From assembly GCA_008729055.1 (NCBI GenBank), contig SDUX01000004.1, positions 4,143,966 to 4,207,965 on the forward strand: a stretch of DNA of 64,000 bases, in the 5' to 3' direction. Origin of the DNA: Pyropia haitanensis. Its lineage: Eukaryota; Rhodophyta; Bangiophyceae; Bangiales; Bangiaceae. The notes under the pieces were generated by a model. That model saw nothing but the letters and a program-made list of their open reading frames with translations. It did no database searches and had not been told where the DNA came from. Of this stretch, positions 1 through 10,880 are shown one piece after another (the first letter of the stretch is position 1; each line of letters begins with the position of its first letter). The position numbers and the translations under genes were made by a program.

Positions 1-982
1 CCGGATCGTCCGTGACGGCCGGATCAGTGGGGTCGCCCGTCGGGAAGGGGTCCTCGGTCGGCTCGGGCGCCCCCGACGGCGACGCCACCGGCGTCGGCGG
101 CGGCGTTGGCGCGGCCGTCGGCGGCACCGACGGCGCGGGCGACGGCGACGGAGACGGCGACGCGATCTGCTTGGCCGCGACGAGCGCGCAGATGCGGGCG
201 TCGCCCGGCGCGATGATCATGGCCTGCTGGTTGGTCGGGATGGTGCCGCGGGACTCGCCCCCCACCTCCAGCTCGATCACCTCGTCCGCGACGACGAAAA
301 AGTAAAACGTGCCCGCCGGGTAGGTGGTGCCACCACACTGCCGCGGCACGCCGTCCCAGCCGACGAGCGCGTCCGCCGTGGACGCGTTGAGCGAGCGCGC
401 CATGGACGCGGCGGGCACGGACGCGTTGAGGTCGGTGACCATCCGGGTCAGGTTCGCCGCGGCCATCGCGCCCGCGTTGAGCACCGCCGCCAGCCGCACC
501 ACCCGCATCGTGCCGCCCGCGCACTGGACGGCGGCGGCGGCGGCGCCCTGCGAGATGTTGGCGACGGGCAGGAAGAGGACGTCAATGTCGCCCACGACGA
601 GGCCGTCGCCGCCAATGGTGACCGCCTGCGGGCAGGTCGGGTCCACCGTCACCGTCGGCGTCGCCACGTACGACGCGTCGACGGCGGAAAAGGGGAAGAA
701 CCGGGCGGTCGCGTCGACGCGGCCGCCGGCGATCACGCGGACGGCGGCGGTGATGTCGGCGGCGGCGGCGGCGGCGGCGGCAGCGGCGGTGGCGGCGGCG
801 GCGGCGCCCCAGCGGTGGCCCGCCGGCCACGCCGGAGGCGGCACCGCGGGGACCGCCACCGCAGCGGCGGCGGCGGCGACCGCCGCCCACACCGCCACGG
901 TCGCCACCGCGGCGGCGGCGGCGGCGGCAGCGGCGGCGGCTGTCCGGCCCGGCCGGGACGGCGGGACGCGCATGGCGCCCAT
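1..982 (-). CDS. Secreted, N-glycosylated Ala-rich protein with Pro/Ser-rich tail (3' end cut by window edge)
   Basis: Reading the minus strand from the ATG at 982-980 gives about 327 codons without a stop, running off the left edge. A second in-frame ATG lies at 973-971. The N-terminus has a short basic segment (RPPSRPGR-like) followed by a long Ala/Val hydrophobic stretch to about residue 45, consistent with a signal peptide or anchor. The body (about 70-270) has four cysteines (near 113, 150, 212 and 261) and four N-glycosylation sequons (NIS, NLT, NAS, NAS between about 138 and 197). From about residue 270 it becomes a Ser-Pro/Thr-Pro tail typical of cell-surface linkers. I do not recognise the family. 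An extracellular-matrix or cell-wall protein is an inference. The alternating hydrophobic/polar pattern and G/C third positions support this frame over the overlapping ones. The stop codon and true length are not visible. Confidence 0.6.
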   Translation of the reverse strand, partial: MGAMRVPPSRPGRTAAAAAAAAAAAVATVAVWAAVAAAAAAVAVPAVPPPAWPAGHRWGAAAAATAAAAAAAAAADITAAVRVIAGGRVDATARFFPFSAVDASYVATPTVTVDPTCPQAVTIGGDGLVVGDIDVLFLPVANISQGAAAAAVQCAGGTMRVVRLAAVLNAGAMAAANLTRMVTDLNASVPAASMARSLNASTADALVGWDGVPRQCGGTTYPAGTFYFFVVADEVIELEVGGESRGTIPTNQQAMIIAPGDARICALVAAKQIASPSPSPSPAPSVPPTAAPTPPPTPVASPSGAPEPTEDPFPTGDPTDPAVTDDP

Positions 983-2337
983 GCCCGCAACCCGCGCACG
1001 ACCGCGTCGGCCGCGGGGTGGCGACGCGGGGCGACGACCGGACGGGGTGGGGAGGACCGAGGGGGCGGCGGGAGGGGGGGGGCGCACCGCGACCCGCGGC
1101 GGCCGCCGTCGGCCACCCGCGTCGGGCGCCCGACGACTAGACACCGGCGGCGGCGTCGCGGACGGGCGGCGGCGGTGGGGCGGCGGCGGTGGGGCGACGG
1201 CGGTCCCCGCGTGCGCGGCGGAACGCACGATCGGCGAGAGGGGGGAGGGGGGGGTTGCGGTACGGACGGGCGGCGCGGGTGCCACCGACCGCGCGCGCGG
1301 GGAAACGCCGCGGCACACACCCCCCCACCGACGCGGTGGGCGGCGTCGGGGCGGGGACGTGCCCGTGTGGAGACACGGGCAGCCCCACCCACCAGCCGCG
1401 CCGCCGCCACCGCCGGCCGAGGCGGCCCACACCCCCCACCACGCCGGCGGCGGCGCCAACGACGGGTGGCCGCGCGCGTCCCACACCGCCGCCGCGCGGG
1501 GAGGAGACGGTGGGGCGCCACAGCCAGCGGCGGGGGAGGAGCGGCGGCGCGCGTCGCGTCCGCCCGCTGGGCAGGGGACGGCGCGCGGGCCGGCCGCCCC
1601 GCCGCGCGGGCAGCGTCCGCGCGGCCGCCGCGGCGGCCGCCGCATACAGTGCGCGGGCGCGTCGAGGCCGTCCGCGACGGCCGTGGGGGGTGGGGGGGGG
1701 GGGGGGGCAGCGGGGGGCGGCGGCGACGGGCGGCTCTCCCTGCGCGCCAACCCCCCCCCCCCCACTGTCCACCACAGCTGGGTTGGCACACCCCCCCTCC
1801 TTGGGCGGGCGCGACGCGGCGGACAAGAGGGCGGCGGCGGTCCCCTGCTGGGTACGTTGCCATTTACAGTCCCGCGTGCAGGCGGTTGTGGAGGGGGGGG
1901 AGGGGGGTGGGGAGGGGCGGCCGGGATCGTCACGTTGTCCCCGGGCATGCATCGCGCACCACTTTCGTTAGCGCGGCGGTGGGGCAAAATCGCCTAACGC
2001 GCACCCCCTTTGTTGGACCTTGTTGGGGTCGAGGGGTTACCGGACCGATGGGCGTCCGGTGGGCCCGAGTGCACCGGCGGAACCGCTCTGCCATGTCACA
2101 AACGGTCAGCCGTGACAGCCTTCTGGGCCAATCACAGAGCTCGGATCCGTAGTGCAGCTCCAGGTTGAGGAGTTGAGACTTGCGGTACTCACGGGAAGGG
2201 CAATTCGTCCTCGGAACAATCAATACAGGGCGGCCGCCAGCGCTGGCGCACAACTATTTCCTGGGACCTCTGGGCAACTGCGTTTGTGATGCCCACCGGC
2301 CGCCCCGTTTCTGTGCTCCCCGTCACGTGGCTCCTAC
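983..2337. other. GC-rich non-genic flank with long G and C homopolymers
   Basis: This is low-complexity G/C sequence with runs of 10 or more G or C (for example around 1,688-1,708 and 1,750-1,763). Open frames exist on both strands only because stop trinucleotides are rare. From about 1,940 rightwards the composition becomes more balanced. A 7-bp perfect inverted repeat (ACCGGAC / GTCCGGT, 8-nt loop) lies at 2,039-2,060. I see no gene here. The left part is the upstream region of the secreted-protein gene. Confidence 0.5.
2126..2137. promoter_or_regulatory. CCAAT-type box (GGCCAATCACAG)
   Basis: CCAAT at 2,128-2,132 sits in a more balanced-composition stretch. The 10-mer CCAATCACAG recurs exactly at 9,476-9,485 and 42,451-42,460, each time in an AT-richer island. 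This matches the core bound by NF-Y in eukaryotes. Which gene it would serve is unknown; the nearest recognised start is the minus-strand ATG at 982, more than 1.1 kb away. Confidence 0.3.
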
Positions 2338-3363
2338 ATGGCGTCAAGAGCACGTTTTATTGTTTGTTGTATCTGTTGTTGGCGAGCCTCCTCACCGCCC
2401 CACCGTAGCGGCGCCCTTCCCGCTGACGGTGGGGAGGGGGAGAAGCCTGCTCGCCTCTCGCACTTCCCCACATCTCCACCCCCCGCCCACAAGAGCTTTA
2501 CGTCGTCGCCACCCTCTTGGCAACCCAACCCCCCCACCCACATCAACGCACCCCCCATCTTGAGCCTCTCTCCCGTCATCGACCCCGCCTTCCATCCTAA
2601 ATGCTTCTCTCTCTCTCCGAATCCCCTCACTTCTTGCCTCTGGATGCGTCCACCAACTCCAGGCAGCACAGCTTCACCAGCGCCCCCGTTCATGCCTTGT
2701 CTTCTTGACCGATCCACGCACAAAAGACCCACACGCATGCAAAGAACGAACAAAAAAAGAAATACCAAAACACGCAGCAACACACACGGCCTAAACACAC
2801 AGTTAGACACCATGATGCCACTCATGCAGTACGAGGCACAGATGCACAAACAGATACGCGCGTCCATTCCCTCCAGCTGCTCGGGACCCCGGCGAGTCAT
2901 CAAGAACTCGTGCTGGCGCTTCACATCTCCCATAACCTTGCCCAACGGTTGGACAGACGAGGACCCGAGCACCTACAGCGATGCCGCCGATGATCGATGT
3001 CGACTCGAGCAAGTGGAAGGTCATCGGGAGCCTCGCGGGGAGAGAGGCGAGGGGCGTGCGTGCAGGTGCGCGTCAGCGTGGGGGACCGTGCCAACTCGGT
3101 GTGAGACGGCAAGCGGCGGTTGGAAGCCAGTCTACGGCACGGCCTGCGACTCAAGCTCCAGGGCGCGCGGCGTCTCGATTCTGAGACGTTGGGATCGGAC
3201 CTTCTCGAAGAAGAATTTGGTGATCGACTCCGAAGCCTTGGAAGGCAAGTCTGATCGATGCACTAATTTGTCACGTCTGCGACCTGCCTATTGGTTGATG
3301 AGCCCGAACCTCCCCCCCTCCCCTTACTTGGGGTGCATCCAAGTGTTCCATGAAGAGTGCTGA
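2338..3363 (+). CDS. Weak hypothetical ORF, 341 codons
   Basis: The ORF has a genuine ATG and 341 codons. The first half is Pro/Ser/Thr-rich and lies in pyrimidine-rich DNA, where stops are scarce on both strands. The second half (from about residue 150) has more balanced composition and includes a Met/Gln-rich segment followed by a mixed charged region. No domain is recognised. A minus-strand ORF of 212 codons overlaps positions 2,334-2,972, so the strand is uncertain. It could be noncoding, an exon on either strand, or a degraded element. The 114-nt ORF at 3,790-3,903 downstream is too short to judge. Confidence 0.2.
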   Translation: MASRARFIVCCICCWRASSPPHRSGALPADGGEGEKPARLSHFPTSPPPAHKSFTSSPPSWQPNPPTHINAPPILSLSPVIDPAFHPKCFSLSPNPLTSCLWMRPPTPGSTASPAPPFMPCLLDRSTHKRPTRMQRTNKKRNTKTRSNTHGLNTQLDTMMPLMQYEAQMHKQIRASIPSSCSGPRRVIKNSCWRFTSPITLPNGWTDEDPSTYSDAADDRCRLEQVEGHREPRGERGEGRACRCASAWGTVPTRCETASGGWKPVYGTACDSSSRARGVSILRRWDRTFSKKNLVIDSEALEGKSDRCTNLSRLRPAYWLMSPNLPPSPYLGCIQVFHEEC

Positions 3364-4073
3364 CGCTGCAACGCCTTCCGTAATTTGCTGCCCGCGAGAT
3401 TGTCACTCGGCAACCTCGCGGCACGTCACGCGCGGCCGCGTGATCGTCGAAGTGCGGGGAGCTCCCGAACTCGCCCAGTCACAGGCCCACCACGTGGCGA
3501 CGAGCCGTTCGTGAGTGGACATAGTGAGGCACAAGGGGCCCCCCGTACATGCCCCAGGCGGCTCGGGGTGTCCAGAGAGGAGACACCCGAGCTGTAAAGC
3601 AGTCGCGTCTCGCGGATCCAAGTATGACTTGTGGGACACTGTTGACTTGTACAAGCGAGGTGTGTATGTGTGTGGGCTGTGTAGGCCTTGCGTAGCGGAT
3701 TCGGGCTATAGTGACAATGGCTGCAGCCGCGGGCCCGCGTGGCCCCCTATCCGCCATGTTCCTCGACGGCATCTCTCTCGCGCACCGCCATGACAGCGCT
3801 TGTCGGTGCTGTCTGTGCCGTCGCCCCCCTCGCTGCCGCTACCCCTGTGCTGCCGCTTCATGAGCGGTGTTGCGCCCGCCACGCTGGCCCGCCGTCGCTT
3901 TAGCGGCCGGCTTGCCCTTCGTACGCAGCGGGCAAGAAAAGGTAGCGTGGGCTAGCGAAGCAACCGGGAAGCTGTGTGGGCACGGCAGCAACCCGCATTG
4001 CCAAATGGTCGCGGTGGCCGTGACCAGGTCAGAGGTAGCCAAGTCCTATCTCCGCGCCTGAACTTAGGCACTT
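3364..4073. other. Intergenic stretch, nothing recognised
   Basis: Composition is mixed and no open frame on either strand exceeds about 100 codons. I see no recognisable motif, RNA gene or repeat. Confidence 0.4.
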
Positions 4074-4320
4074 GGATTAAATTTTAAATGTCTTGGGTAA
4101 GTTCTTTCTTTAACGGTCCAATGAGAGCGTAGGACTGTTGGCCGTCACCCCGCGACACGCCAGTGACACGGGCGCCCTCACGAGTTTTAGTCGCGGGAGG
4201 GGTCTCGTCGCCAGCTCCGGGGTGAGAAACGAGCCCATCGCCAGAGGCAGTCGATGGCCTGCGCGTTAGGCCAAACTGGGCCAGTCCGGAAGCCATCGAA
4301 GGCCCATTCCGATGGGCCGG
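4074..4320. promoter_or_regulatory. AT-rich island with CCAAT box and a GGCCCAT hairpin palindrome
   Basis: An AT-rich patch (about 4,074-4,110) is followed by GGTCCAATGAG near 4,125. An 18-bp palindrome, GGCCCAT-TCCG-ATGGGCC, lies at 4,301-4,318 and is flanked on both sides by AGCCATCG. The arrangement resembles a promoter entering the very GC-rich block to the right, but no start codon or product can be assigned. Confidence 0.25.
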
Positions 4321-7300
4321 TAGCCATCGCGCGGCGCGTTGGGCTGCCGATGGGAAACCGGGGGAAACGTGACGATGAGGACGCCCGCCCGCCGCCCGCG
4401 CGGCGGTGCGCGGCGCAACGTGTCAAGGGCGCGACGGCCGGGCGGGCGGGCGGGCGGGCGGGCGCGGCGGGGGGTGGGCGACGCGGAGCACCGGCGGTGT
4501 GTCTACGTTTGGGACCGTGTCCGTCCGTGGGGCGGCGCCCGCGGCGCGCGTCCGTTTCGCGCCGCCGTCGCTGCCGCCGTCTGCCTCGGCAATCCCCCCC
4601 CGTGCCGCCCTTGCCGGCACGCCGGCGTCTGCCGCGTCGGCAGCGGGCGGTCTGGGCGGGGGGGGGGGTCCGACGGGGCTGGCCTGCGGGGCGCCCGACC
4701 CGCCGCGGCTGCAAGCCAGACCGCCGGCCACACTTGCTGTGGAGGGGGGGAGGTGGGGCAAGGTGGGGGGGGGTGCGCGGCTGTGCATCGAAACGCCAGA
4801 CGTCACCGGCGCCACGATTGTCTGGTCGGCCGTCGCGCCAACACACAGCGAGGGCCGACGCGCGCCACGACACGTTGGCCACGCGTCTGGGGTACAGCCA
4901 CACGTGGACACTTTTGTAGGCACGTGACGTGCAAGTCCAATCGTGCTGGCGGCGGCAGCGCGACGCTCTCGCTCGCCGTCTCACCCTCCCCGCGTCGCCT
5001 TACCACCCGCGCCACGCCTCCTCCGCATCACCGCCGCTGCCCTCCCCCCTCCCCATCCTTTTTTTTTGTCCCACAGCTGCGTCTCGCCACGCCATGGCAC
5101 CGCCAGCCCCTGCTCCTCGCATGCGGGGCGGTCCCCCGCCTGGTGCACCCGTCGAGGCCGACCGTTCGCGGCGGTAGGCCGCCGCGTGACCGTCGCCGGT
5201 GCGGCCCCCACCGCGGCCGGCGGCGGCAGCCGCGGTGGCCGGCAGCCAAGACCACCCCCGACGGGCGACGGTGTGTCCCCCCTATCTGTATCCTGACCCC
5301 ACCACTAGTCACTCCCACCGTGGCCGTCGTGCCGCCGCGGCGGCGTCGGCCGCGGGACGGGCGGCGGCCGCTGCGCCACGCAACGGACACCGTCTGGCGG
5401 TCGGCGGGGGTGGCGGCTACGCGTGCGCGGGTGGCGGTGGGGAGGGCAGCTGCCGCGGCTGGCGTTTGCGGCGTCAGCGGCGGCGGCGACGGCGGTGGCG
5501 GCGGCGACGGCGGTGGCGGCGGCGACGGCGGCGGCGGCGGCGGCGACGGCGGTGGCGGCGACGGCGGCGGCGGCGGCGGCTGCCGCAGCTGCTGTTGGGG
5601 GCAGGGGGCGGGGGGGGGGGGCTGCTCCCCGCCGCCGCCGCGGGCGCCGGCACGTGTCGCCGAGGGGGGGCCGTGCGGCACGCTCCGCCACACTTGGCCG
5701 GGCGGTCGACGCGGCGGGGCGGGTGGGGGGAGCGCCGCCCGTGCGCGGTGGTGTCGACGGCGGGGGAGGCGAGGCAGGGGGGGGGATGGGCGGCTCCCAG
5801 AGAGGGAGGGGTCTTTGGGAACGAACAGCCCGCTGCGTCCCGTCAGCAGACTGTTCTTTCTGGACCGGCCGCCGGCCAACGAAGCCCGACCAAGACGGCA
5901 CGGAGGAGGGACAAAGTGCAGGGGACTAGCCGGCCGCTCTGGCCTCGCCACGCCACACACAGGGCACGTGCCAAGGTGTTCACGCACGCGCCCCACGCGC
6001 GGTGGCCGTGGCCTCCGCGCGGGTAGCACCTTCCCGTCGTCCCCCCCCCTCACTCCCCCCCCCGCACCAAACGGCACCTCGGCCACCACTGCCGGCCCGC
6101 CGCCGCCACTGCGGCGGCAGGCAATGGCAATCCAGCACGCCACCCCCGCCTCCTCTCCCCCCCCTCTTCCCCCCCCCTGTCTCCCTCCGATTTTCACTGT
6201 TGCCCTCACCCCTTCAAAGCCAAGCCCGTGAGCACCCCCCGCCCCCCCCCCCCCATCCCGCCCCCCCGCCCTGCGCTCTCACCTGGCCGGCTTCCCGCCG
6301 CAGTCAGGCGCCAGCCCGACCACACCAATGTCCGCCCCAACTCCAACGCGTCAGCCTGACCCGGCTGACGCGCCGCCTCGTCGTCCCGGCCGGCGGAAGG
6401 ACAGCGGAAGAAACGCCACCCCCCCCCCCCCCACAACGCAACGGCCATGCCGCGGCGCAGTGGGCGCCAAACCCTCCCCGCTCCCTTCCCACGCCCGCGT
6501 CCCCGCCAAGGGCAAAGGCGGGCTGGCGACCAGCCGCCCCCTCCCCCGCGGTCGTCGCCTCCCCGGCACTCGGCGGTACGGTAGAGTACCCTCCGCTGGC
6601 TGCCGCCACTCCCCCGCCCCGCCCCCCCCAGGAGGCACCCCCCACCGCGGTGCCGTGGCGCCAGTCCGCCGCGGCCGCCCCCGTACGGGCAAGGGCGGAG
6701 TCTAGCGCCACGTGCCCGCGTGACCCGTGTCTGCCGCCACCGCGACCAGCTCGCCCGGCCACGGGTGGCTGCCGGCAACGCACCCGCCGTGGCAGCCGCC
6801 GGCTGCGAGGTGCCAGTCGTCTCGCCGCCGCCCGGACTGGCGTCGAGCAGCAAAGGGAAGACGGCAACCCCCCGCCGGCAGCGTCGTCCCCACCGCCGGC
6901 GGCATTCCCCGGATTGCCAAGACCCCCCCGCCGGTGACGTCCCCACCGCCCGACCACCTCCACAACAAGGCCGCTTCAGCCCCATCAAAAGCTGGCTGCG
7001 GCAGCGCCCTGGCGGGCACGGCACCCCCCCGGCTGCCCTGTCCCCGCGGAGCGACGTCGACAGGCTCCGAGGAACACCCCCTCAGCTGTCCCCCCAAGTC
7101 TGTCGCCGTCGCTACCATCTCCGGCCGCCGCCACTGCTATTCGCCGCCCGCACCAACTCTCCACAAGCAGCCCCCGCCCCACAAAACAACCGAGGTGGCG
7201 ACAGCGTCGCGGCGAGCCATCCCCCAGACGGCCGCTCGCGCATGACTGCTGCCACCATCGCCGCCACCAGCAAGCCCGCCGTTGCCCTCCCCGCTGCCAG

Positions 7301-7702
7301 CATAAGCACAACCATCGCAGCTGCTGCCGCGGCCACCGCCGCCGTCTCCACCCTACATCCACCACTGCCCTCATCCCCGCCACAGGCTTGCGGCCGCCGC
7401 CGCCGCTGCCTCGCCCGCGGTCGCCTCCTTGACCGTACCAAAGAAAGACCAACACTCCGCCGCCATATGAAAGACCTGCCGCCAAAAGCAGCAAGGCAAC
7501 GCCATCGGCGCAAACGCAGCACTCTACAAGCGCGCACACGAGCGTAGCGGCGCGCAACAGGCGCCTGAGACGCGCGCAACACATAAAAAAGCTCTGACGA
7601 CAAAACGACGCCTGCATCGGGCTACGACGGCTGCCAACAAGAAAAACGCGCAGCCCGTGCACACAGAGTAGCCGGCCTGGCAGCGGACAAACGGCGCAAA
7701 AC
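4321..7702. other. Very GC-rich block without an identifiable gene
   Basis: This contains long overlapping open frames on both strands (for example 4,339-6,231 plus and 5,028-6,209 minus). Several of the longest minus frames begin only at GTG or TTG. They encode low-complexity Arg, Pro, Gly or Ala strings, as expected when stop trinucleotides are depleted. The minus frame across the GGC/GAC tract near 5,476-5,580 reads as Ser-Pro-Pro-Pro-Pro repeats resembling an extensin, but the other frames read equally simple peptides. I cannot support a CDS. Confidence 0.4.
5476..5580. repeat. Imperfect GGC/GAC/GGT trinucleotide tract
   Basis: About 105 bp of GGC triplets is interrupted by GAC and GGT at roughly regular 12-18 bp spacing. 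It is similar in composition to the minisatellite of the higher-order arrays but lacks their fixed 80 bp period. Confidence 0.7.
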
Positions 7703-9010
7703 GTGAGCAAGCGCCGCCCCCCGCGAGGAAGACGACGCCGCCGGCAGGGGGGAGCTGCCGGCGGCGGGGGGGCGGCGCCAAAAGTAGGCAGGCGCCGCCC
7801 CCCGCGAGGAAGACGACGCCGCCGGCAGGGGGGAGCTGCCGGCGGCGGGGGGGCGGCGCCAAAAGTAGGCAGGCGCCGCCCCCCGCGAGGAAGACGACGC
7901 CGCCGGCAGGGGGGAGCTGCCGGCGGCGGGGGGGCGGCGCCAAAAGTAGACGCGCGCCGCCCCCCGCGAGGAAGACGACGCCGCCGGCAGGGGGGAGCTG
8001 CCGGCGGCGGGGGGGCGGCGCCAAAAGTAGGCAGGCGCCGCCCCCCGCGAGGAAGACGACGCCGCCGGCAGGGGGGAGCTGCCGGCGGCGGGGGGGCGGC
8101 GCCAAAAGTAGGCAGGCGCCGCCCCCCGCGAGGAAGACGACGCCGCCGGCAGGGGGGAGCTGCCGGCGGCGGGGGGGCGGCGCCAAAAGTAGCGGCGCCG
8201 CCCCCGCGAGGAAGACGACGCCGCCGGCAGGGGGGAGCTGCCGGCGGCGGGGGGGCGGCGCCAAAAGTAGACGCGCGCCGCCCCCCGCGAGGAAGACGAC
8301 GCCGCCGGCAGGGGGGAGCTGCCGGCGGCGGGGGGGCGGCGCCAAAAGTAGACGCGCGCCGCCCCCCGCGAGGAAGACGACGCCGCCGGCAGGGGGGAGC
8401 TGCCGGCGGCGGGGGGGCGGCGCCAAAAGTAGACGCGCGCCGCCCCCCGCGAGGAAGACGACGCCGCCGGCAGGGGGGAGCTGCCGGCGGCGGGGGGGCG
8501 GCGCCAAAAGTAGGCAGGCGCCGCCCCCCGCGAGGAAGACGACGCCGCCGGCAGGGGGGAGCTGCCGGCGGCGGGGGGGCGGCGCCAAAAGTAGGCAGCG
8601 CCGCCCCCCGCGAGGAAGACGACGCCGCCGGCAGGGGGGAGCTGCCGGCGGCGGGGGGGCGGCGCCAAAAGTAGGCAGGCGCCGCCCCCCGCGAGGAAGA
8701 CGACGCCGCCGGCAGGGGGGAGCTGCCGGCGGCGGGGGGGCGGCGCCAAAAGTAGCAGGCGCCGCCCCCCGCGAGGAAGACGACGCCGCCGGCAGGGGGG
8801 AGCTGCCGGCGGCGGGGGGGCCGGCGCCAAAAGTACGCCGGCCGCCGCCCCCGCGAGGAGAGGACGACGCCGCCAGGCAGGGGGGAGCTGCGGCGGCGGG
8901 GGGGGCGGGCGGCGCCGCCAAAAGTAGCGCCGCGCGGGGCCGCCGGCCCCCCGCGAGGGAAGGCGAAAGACGCCCGCCGGCAGGGGGAGGGGGGAGCTGC
9001 CGGCGGCGGG
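7703..9010. repeat. 81 bp double-hairpin satellite, short array (about 15 units)
   Basis: Units of 81 bp are anchored by GGCGCCAAAAGTA. The hairpin-A loop ends mostly in GTAGGCA, with four units carrying GTAGACGC, a variant I do not see in the long array. Internal units are nearly identical. The last two or three units (from about 8,820) are degenerate, with insertions in the linker and G-runs. Open minus-strand frames crossing the array (for example 7,524-9,479) result from the absence of stop trinucleotides in the unit, not from coding. Confidence 0.95.
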
Positions 9011-9019
9011 GGGGCGGCG

Positions 9020-9400
9020 CCGCCATCAGGTAGGCGCCGCCGTCAACACCGACGACTTGCGGCGGGTCGGGAGCGAGGGGGAGCGGCGCTGCCAGCCGGC
9101 AGGTGCCACCGCCTACAGCGACAACTTGCCGTCGTGGGAAGGGTGGGCGGCGTCGCCGGCCGTCACGCGCCGCCACCAAGAGCGGCATCTCGCCGCCGTC
9201 GGCGTGGGGGGGAGCGCCGCCAGCCGGCTTGCGCCTCCACCTCCAGCGACATCTTGCCGCCGTAGGGAGCGGGGGGGGGCGGCGCCGCCAGCCGGCAGGC
9301 GCCACTGCTAACAGCGACACCTTGCCGCCGGCGGGAGGGAGGGGGCGGCGCCGCCGCCAACAGCGACATCTCGCCGCCGCCGGTGGGGAGCGGCGGCACG
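9020..9400. repeat. Degenerate minisatellite with CAGCGACA-NCTTGCCGCCG core
   Basis: The core appears near 9,116, 9,237, 9,312 and 9,359, plus a weaker version near 9,173, separated by 47-75 bp of sequence that often includes GCCGCCAGCCGGCAGG. It adjoins the satellite directly and may be an older relative of it. It is present again at 41,995-42,380. Confidence 0.55.
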
Positions 9401-9404
9401 GGGA

Positions 9405-9595
9405 GTGTTGACGACAGGAAGAGCTCGACGAAGGGTGGAGAAGCGGCAGCGACGAAAAGAGAGAACAGTACCAGACCAATCACAGTCACAGAAGAAAAGC
9501 GCCCAGGAAGACAAACGAAAATTGTCAGTCGCACGGTCAAGGCGCAAATTCGCTCCACCGCACTTTCGCGCATCAGGTAGATGAGCGACCCGCCC
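9405..9595. promoter_or_regulatory. AT-richer island with CCAATCACAG box
   Basis: The composition drops clearly in GC relative to both flanks. CCAATCACAG is at 9,476-9,485, identical to the box at 2,128. No ORF with an ATG and plausible protein can be attached on either side, so this may be a promoter for a noncoding transcript or simply an old promoter remnant. Confidence 0.25.
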
Positions 9596-9599
9596 TCCC

Positions 9600-10880
9600 T
9601 CTCACCCGGCCGTCAAACTGCGTAATAGCAGCGTGCGCTGGCGCCGCGCGAAGGGCAGTGGTGGGTGGGGTGGGCCCACAGGCGCCCTCCCCCCCCCCGC
9701 CGCCTCCCGCGCGTGCGCCAGGAACAGGAGCCGCGCGGCACGCACGCGGCGCCATCGCCGTCCACCGACCACCGGCCACCCCGCACCCCCTCCCCATGCC
9801 GCTGCGTAACAGCAGCGGGAGTGGCGCCGCGTGCGGGGAGGGAAAGGCGCGCGGGAGCGCGCCCCCCCCCCCCCCCTCCGGCACGCGGGCGCGATACAAG
9901 GGCAGCGCTCAAACGCCACTGCCGTCCGCATCCGCCGAACCCCCCCCCCCGAGTACGGAAAGGGAGGAACAGCAACAGGAAAGCCCATGCTCCCAACAAA
10001 AGGGAGTCACCTGTTGCGGAGCGGGAAGGGGACGTGAAGACCGGTAGTCGGCGGAGGTCGGGCGAGAGAGAGAAACGAAAAGCACACCCAACAAGACGAC
10101 AGAGACACAAACGACAAGCGCAACCAGTACCGCGACGCGCATGGTGCCGTCCCCATCCACCGACGGCCAATCCCCCCGCCCCCTGCCCATCACACTGCGT
10201 AATAGCAGTGGGCCGTGGCGCCGCGCGTCAGCGGGGAGGAGCGCAGAAGCGATCCCCCCCCCGCATGGCGCGGGCGCGATGCAGGGGCGGCGCCACAACG
10301 ATCCACACGCGCCAAAAACCCCCCCTCTACCACACGGGAAGAAGAGAAAGGCCACAGGAATAACTCCGCCACCAGCGACGGAAGCTACCTGTTGTGGATC
10401 AGGCCGGGGCGAGGCAGACAGGCCGCCGGGGAAAGGCCACACACACACACGCACGCAGGCAATGGAGCACGATGGCGCGATCAAACAAACAGGCGCCGCC
10501 GTGGCAGCGCCCCGCCGTCGTCGTCCGTTCACGACCCGCCCTTTCGCACATCCGCCCCGCCCCACTGCGTATTTCAGCAGCGGGCAGTGGCGTCGCGCGA
10601 GGGAAGGAGTGCCATCGCAGCACACCCCCTCCCCAGCGCGGGCGCGATAAAGCAGGAGGCGCTCTAACGCCACCTCTGTCCGCGCATGCTGTCCCCGCTC
10701 CCCCACAGACAGGAAGAGGGAGACAGCAACAGGGATATCCATGCCCTCAAAACAAAAAGGACCGCCTGGCGCGGACCGGCAGGGAGATGAACGAGGCTGC
10801 AAGTCAACGGACGGCAGACGCGCGGAAAACAGAATCACACAAAAAAGCGGGCGGACACACACCAATAAAGGAGGGAGGGA
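9600..10880 (+). repeat. Diverged tandem repeat of about 370-390 bp, three units
   Basis: Each unit carries, in order: a pyrimidine-rich lead with CCGTCCACCGAC-like sequence; CTGCGTAATAGCAG or a variant; TGGCGCCGCG; GCGGGCGCGAT; and an ACAGCAACAGG / CTACCTGTTG-like segment. The CTGCGTA motif is at about 9,799, 10,194 and 10,564, with an extra partial copy at 9,615. Units are clearly diverged from each other, unlike the homogenised satellites nearby. CTGC-GTAATA-GCAG is itself a small inverted repeat. Function unknown. Confidence 0.6.

Noticed and set aside
4406..4927. 173-codon plus frame and 166-codon minus frame over the same bases
   Set aside because: Both start only at GTG and each is the shadow of the other. 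No homology or motif favours either.
5028..6209. Extensin-like Ser-Pro-Pro-Pro protein on the minus strand
   Set aside because: The Pro-rich run is simply the reverse of a GGC/GAC tract; the other two minus frames read Ala- and Arg-rich peptides over the same bases, and the frame starts at GTG.
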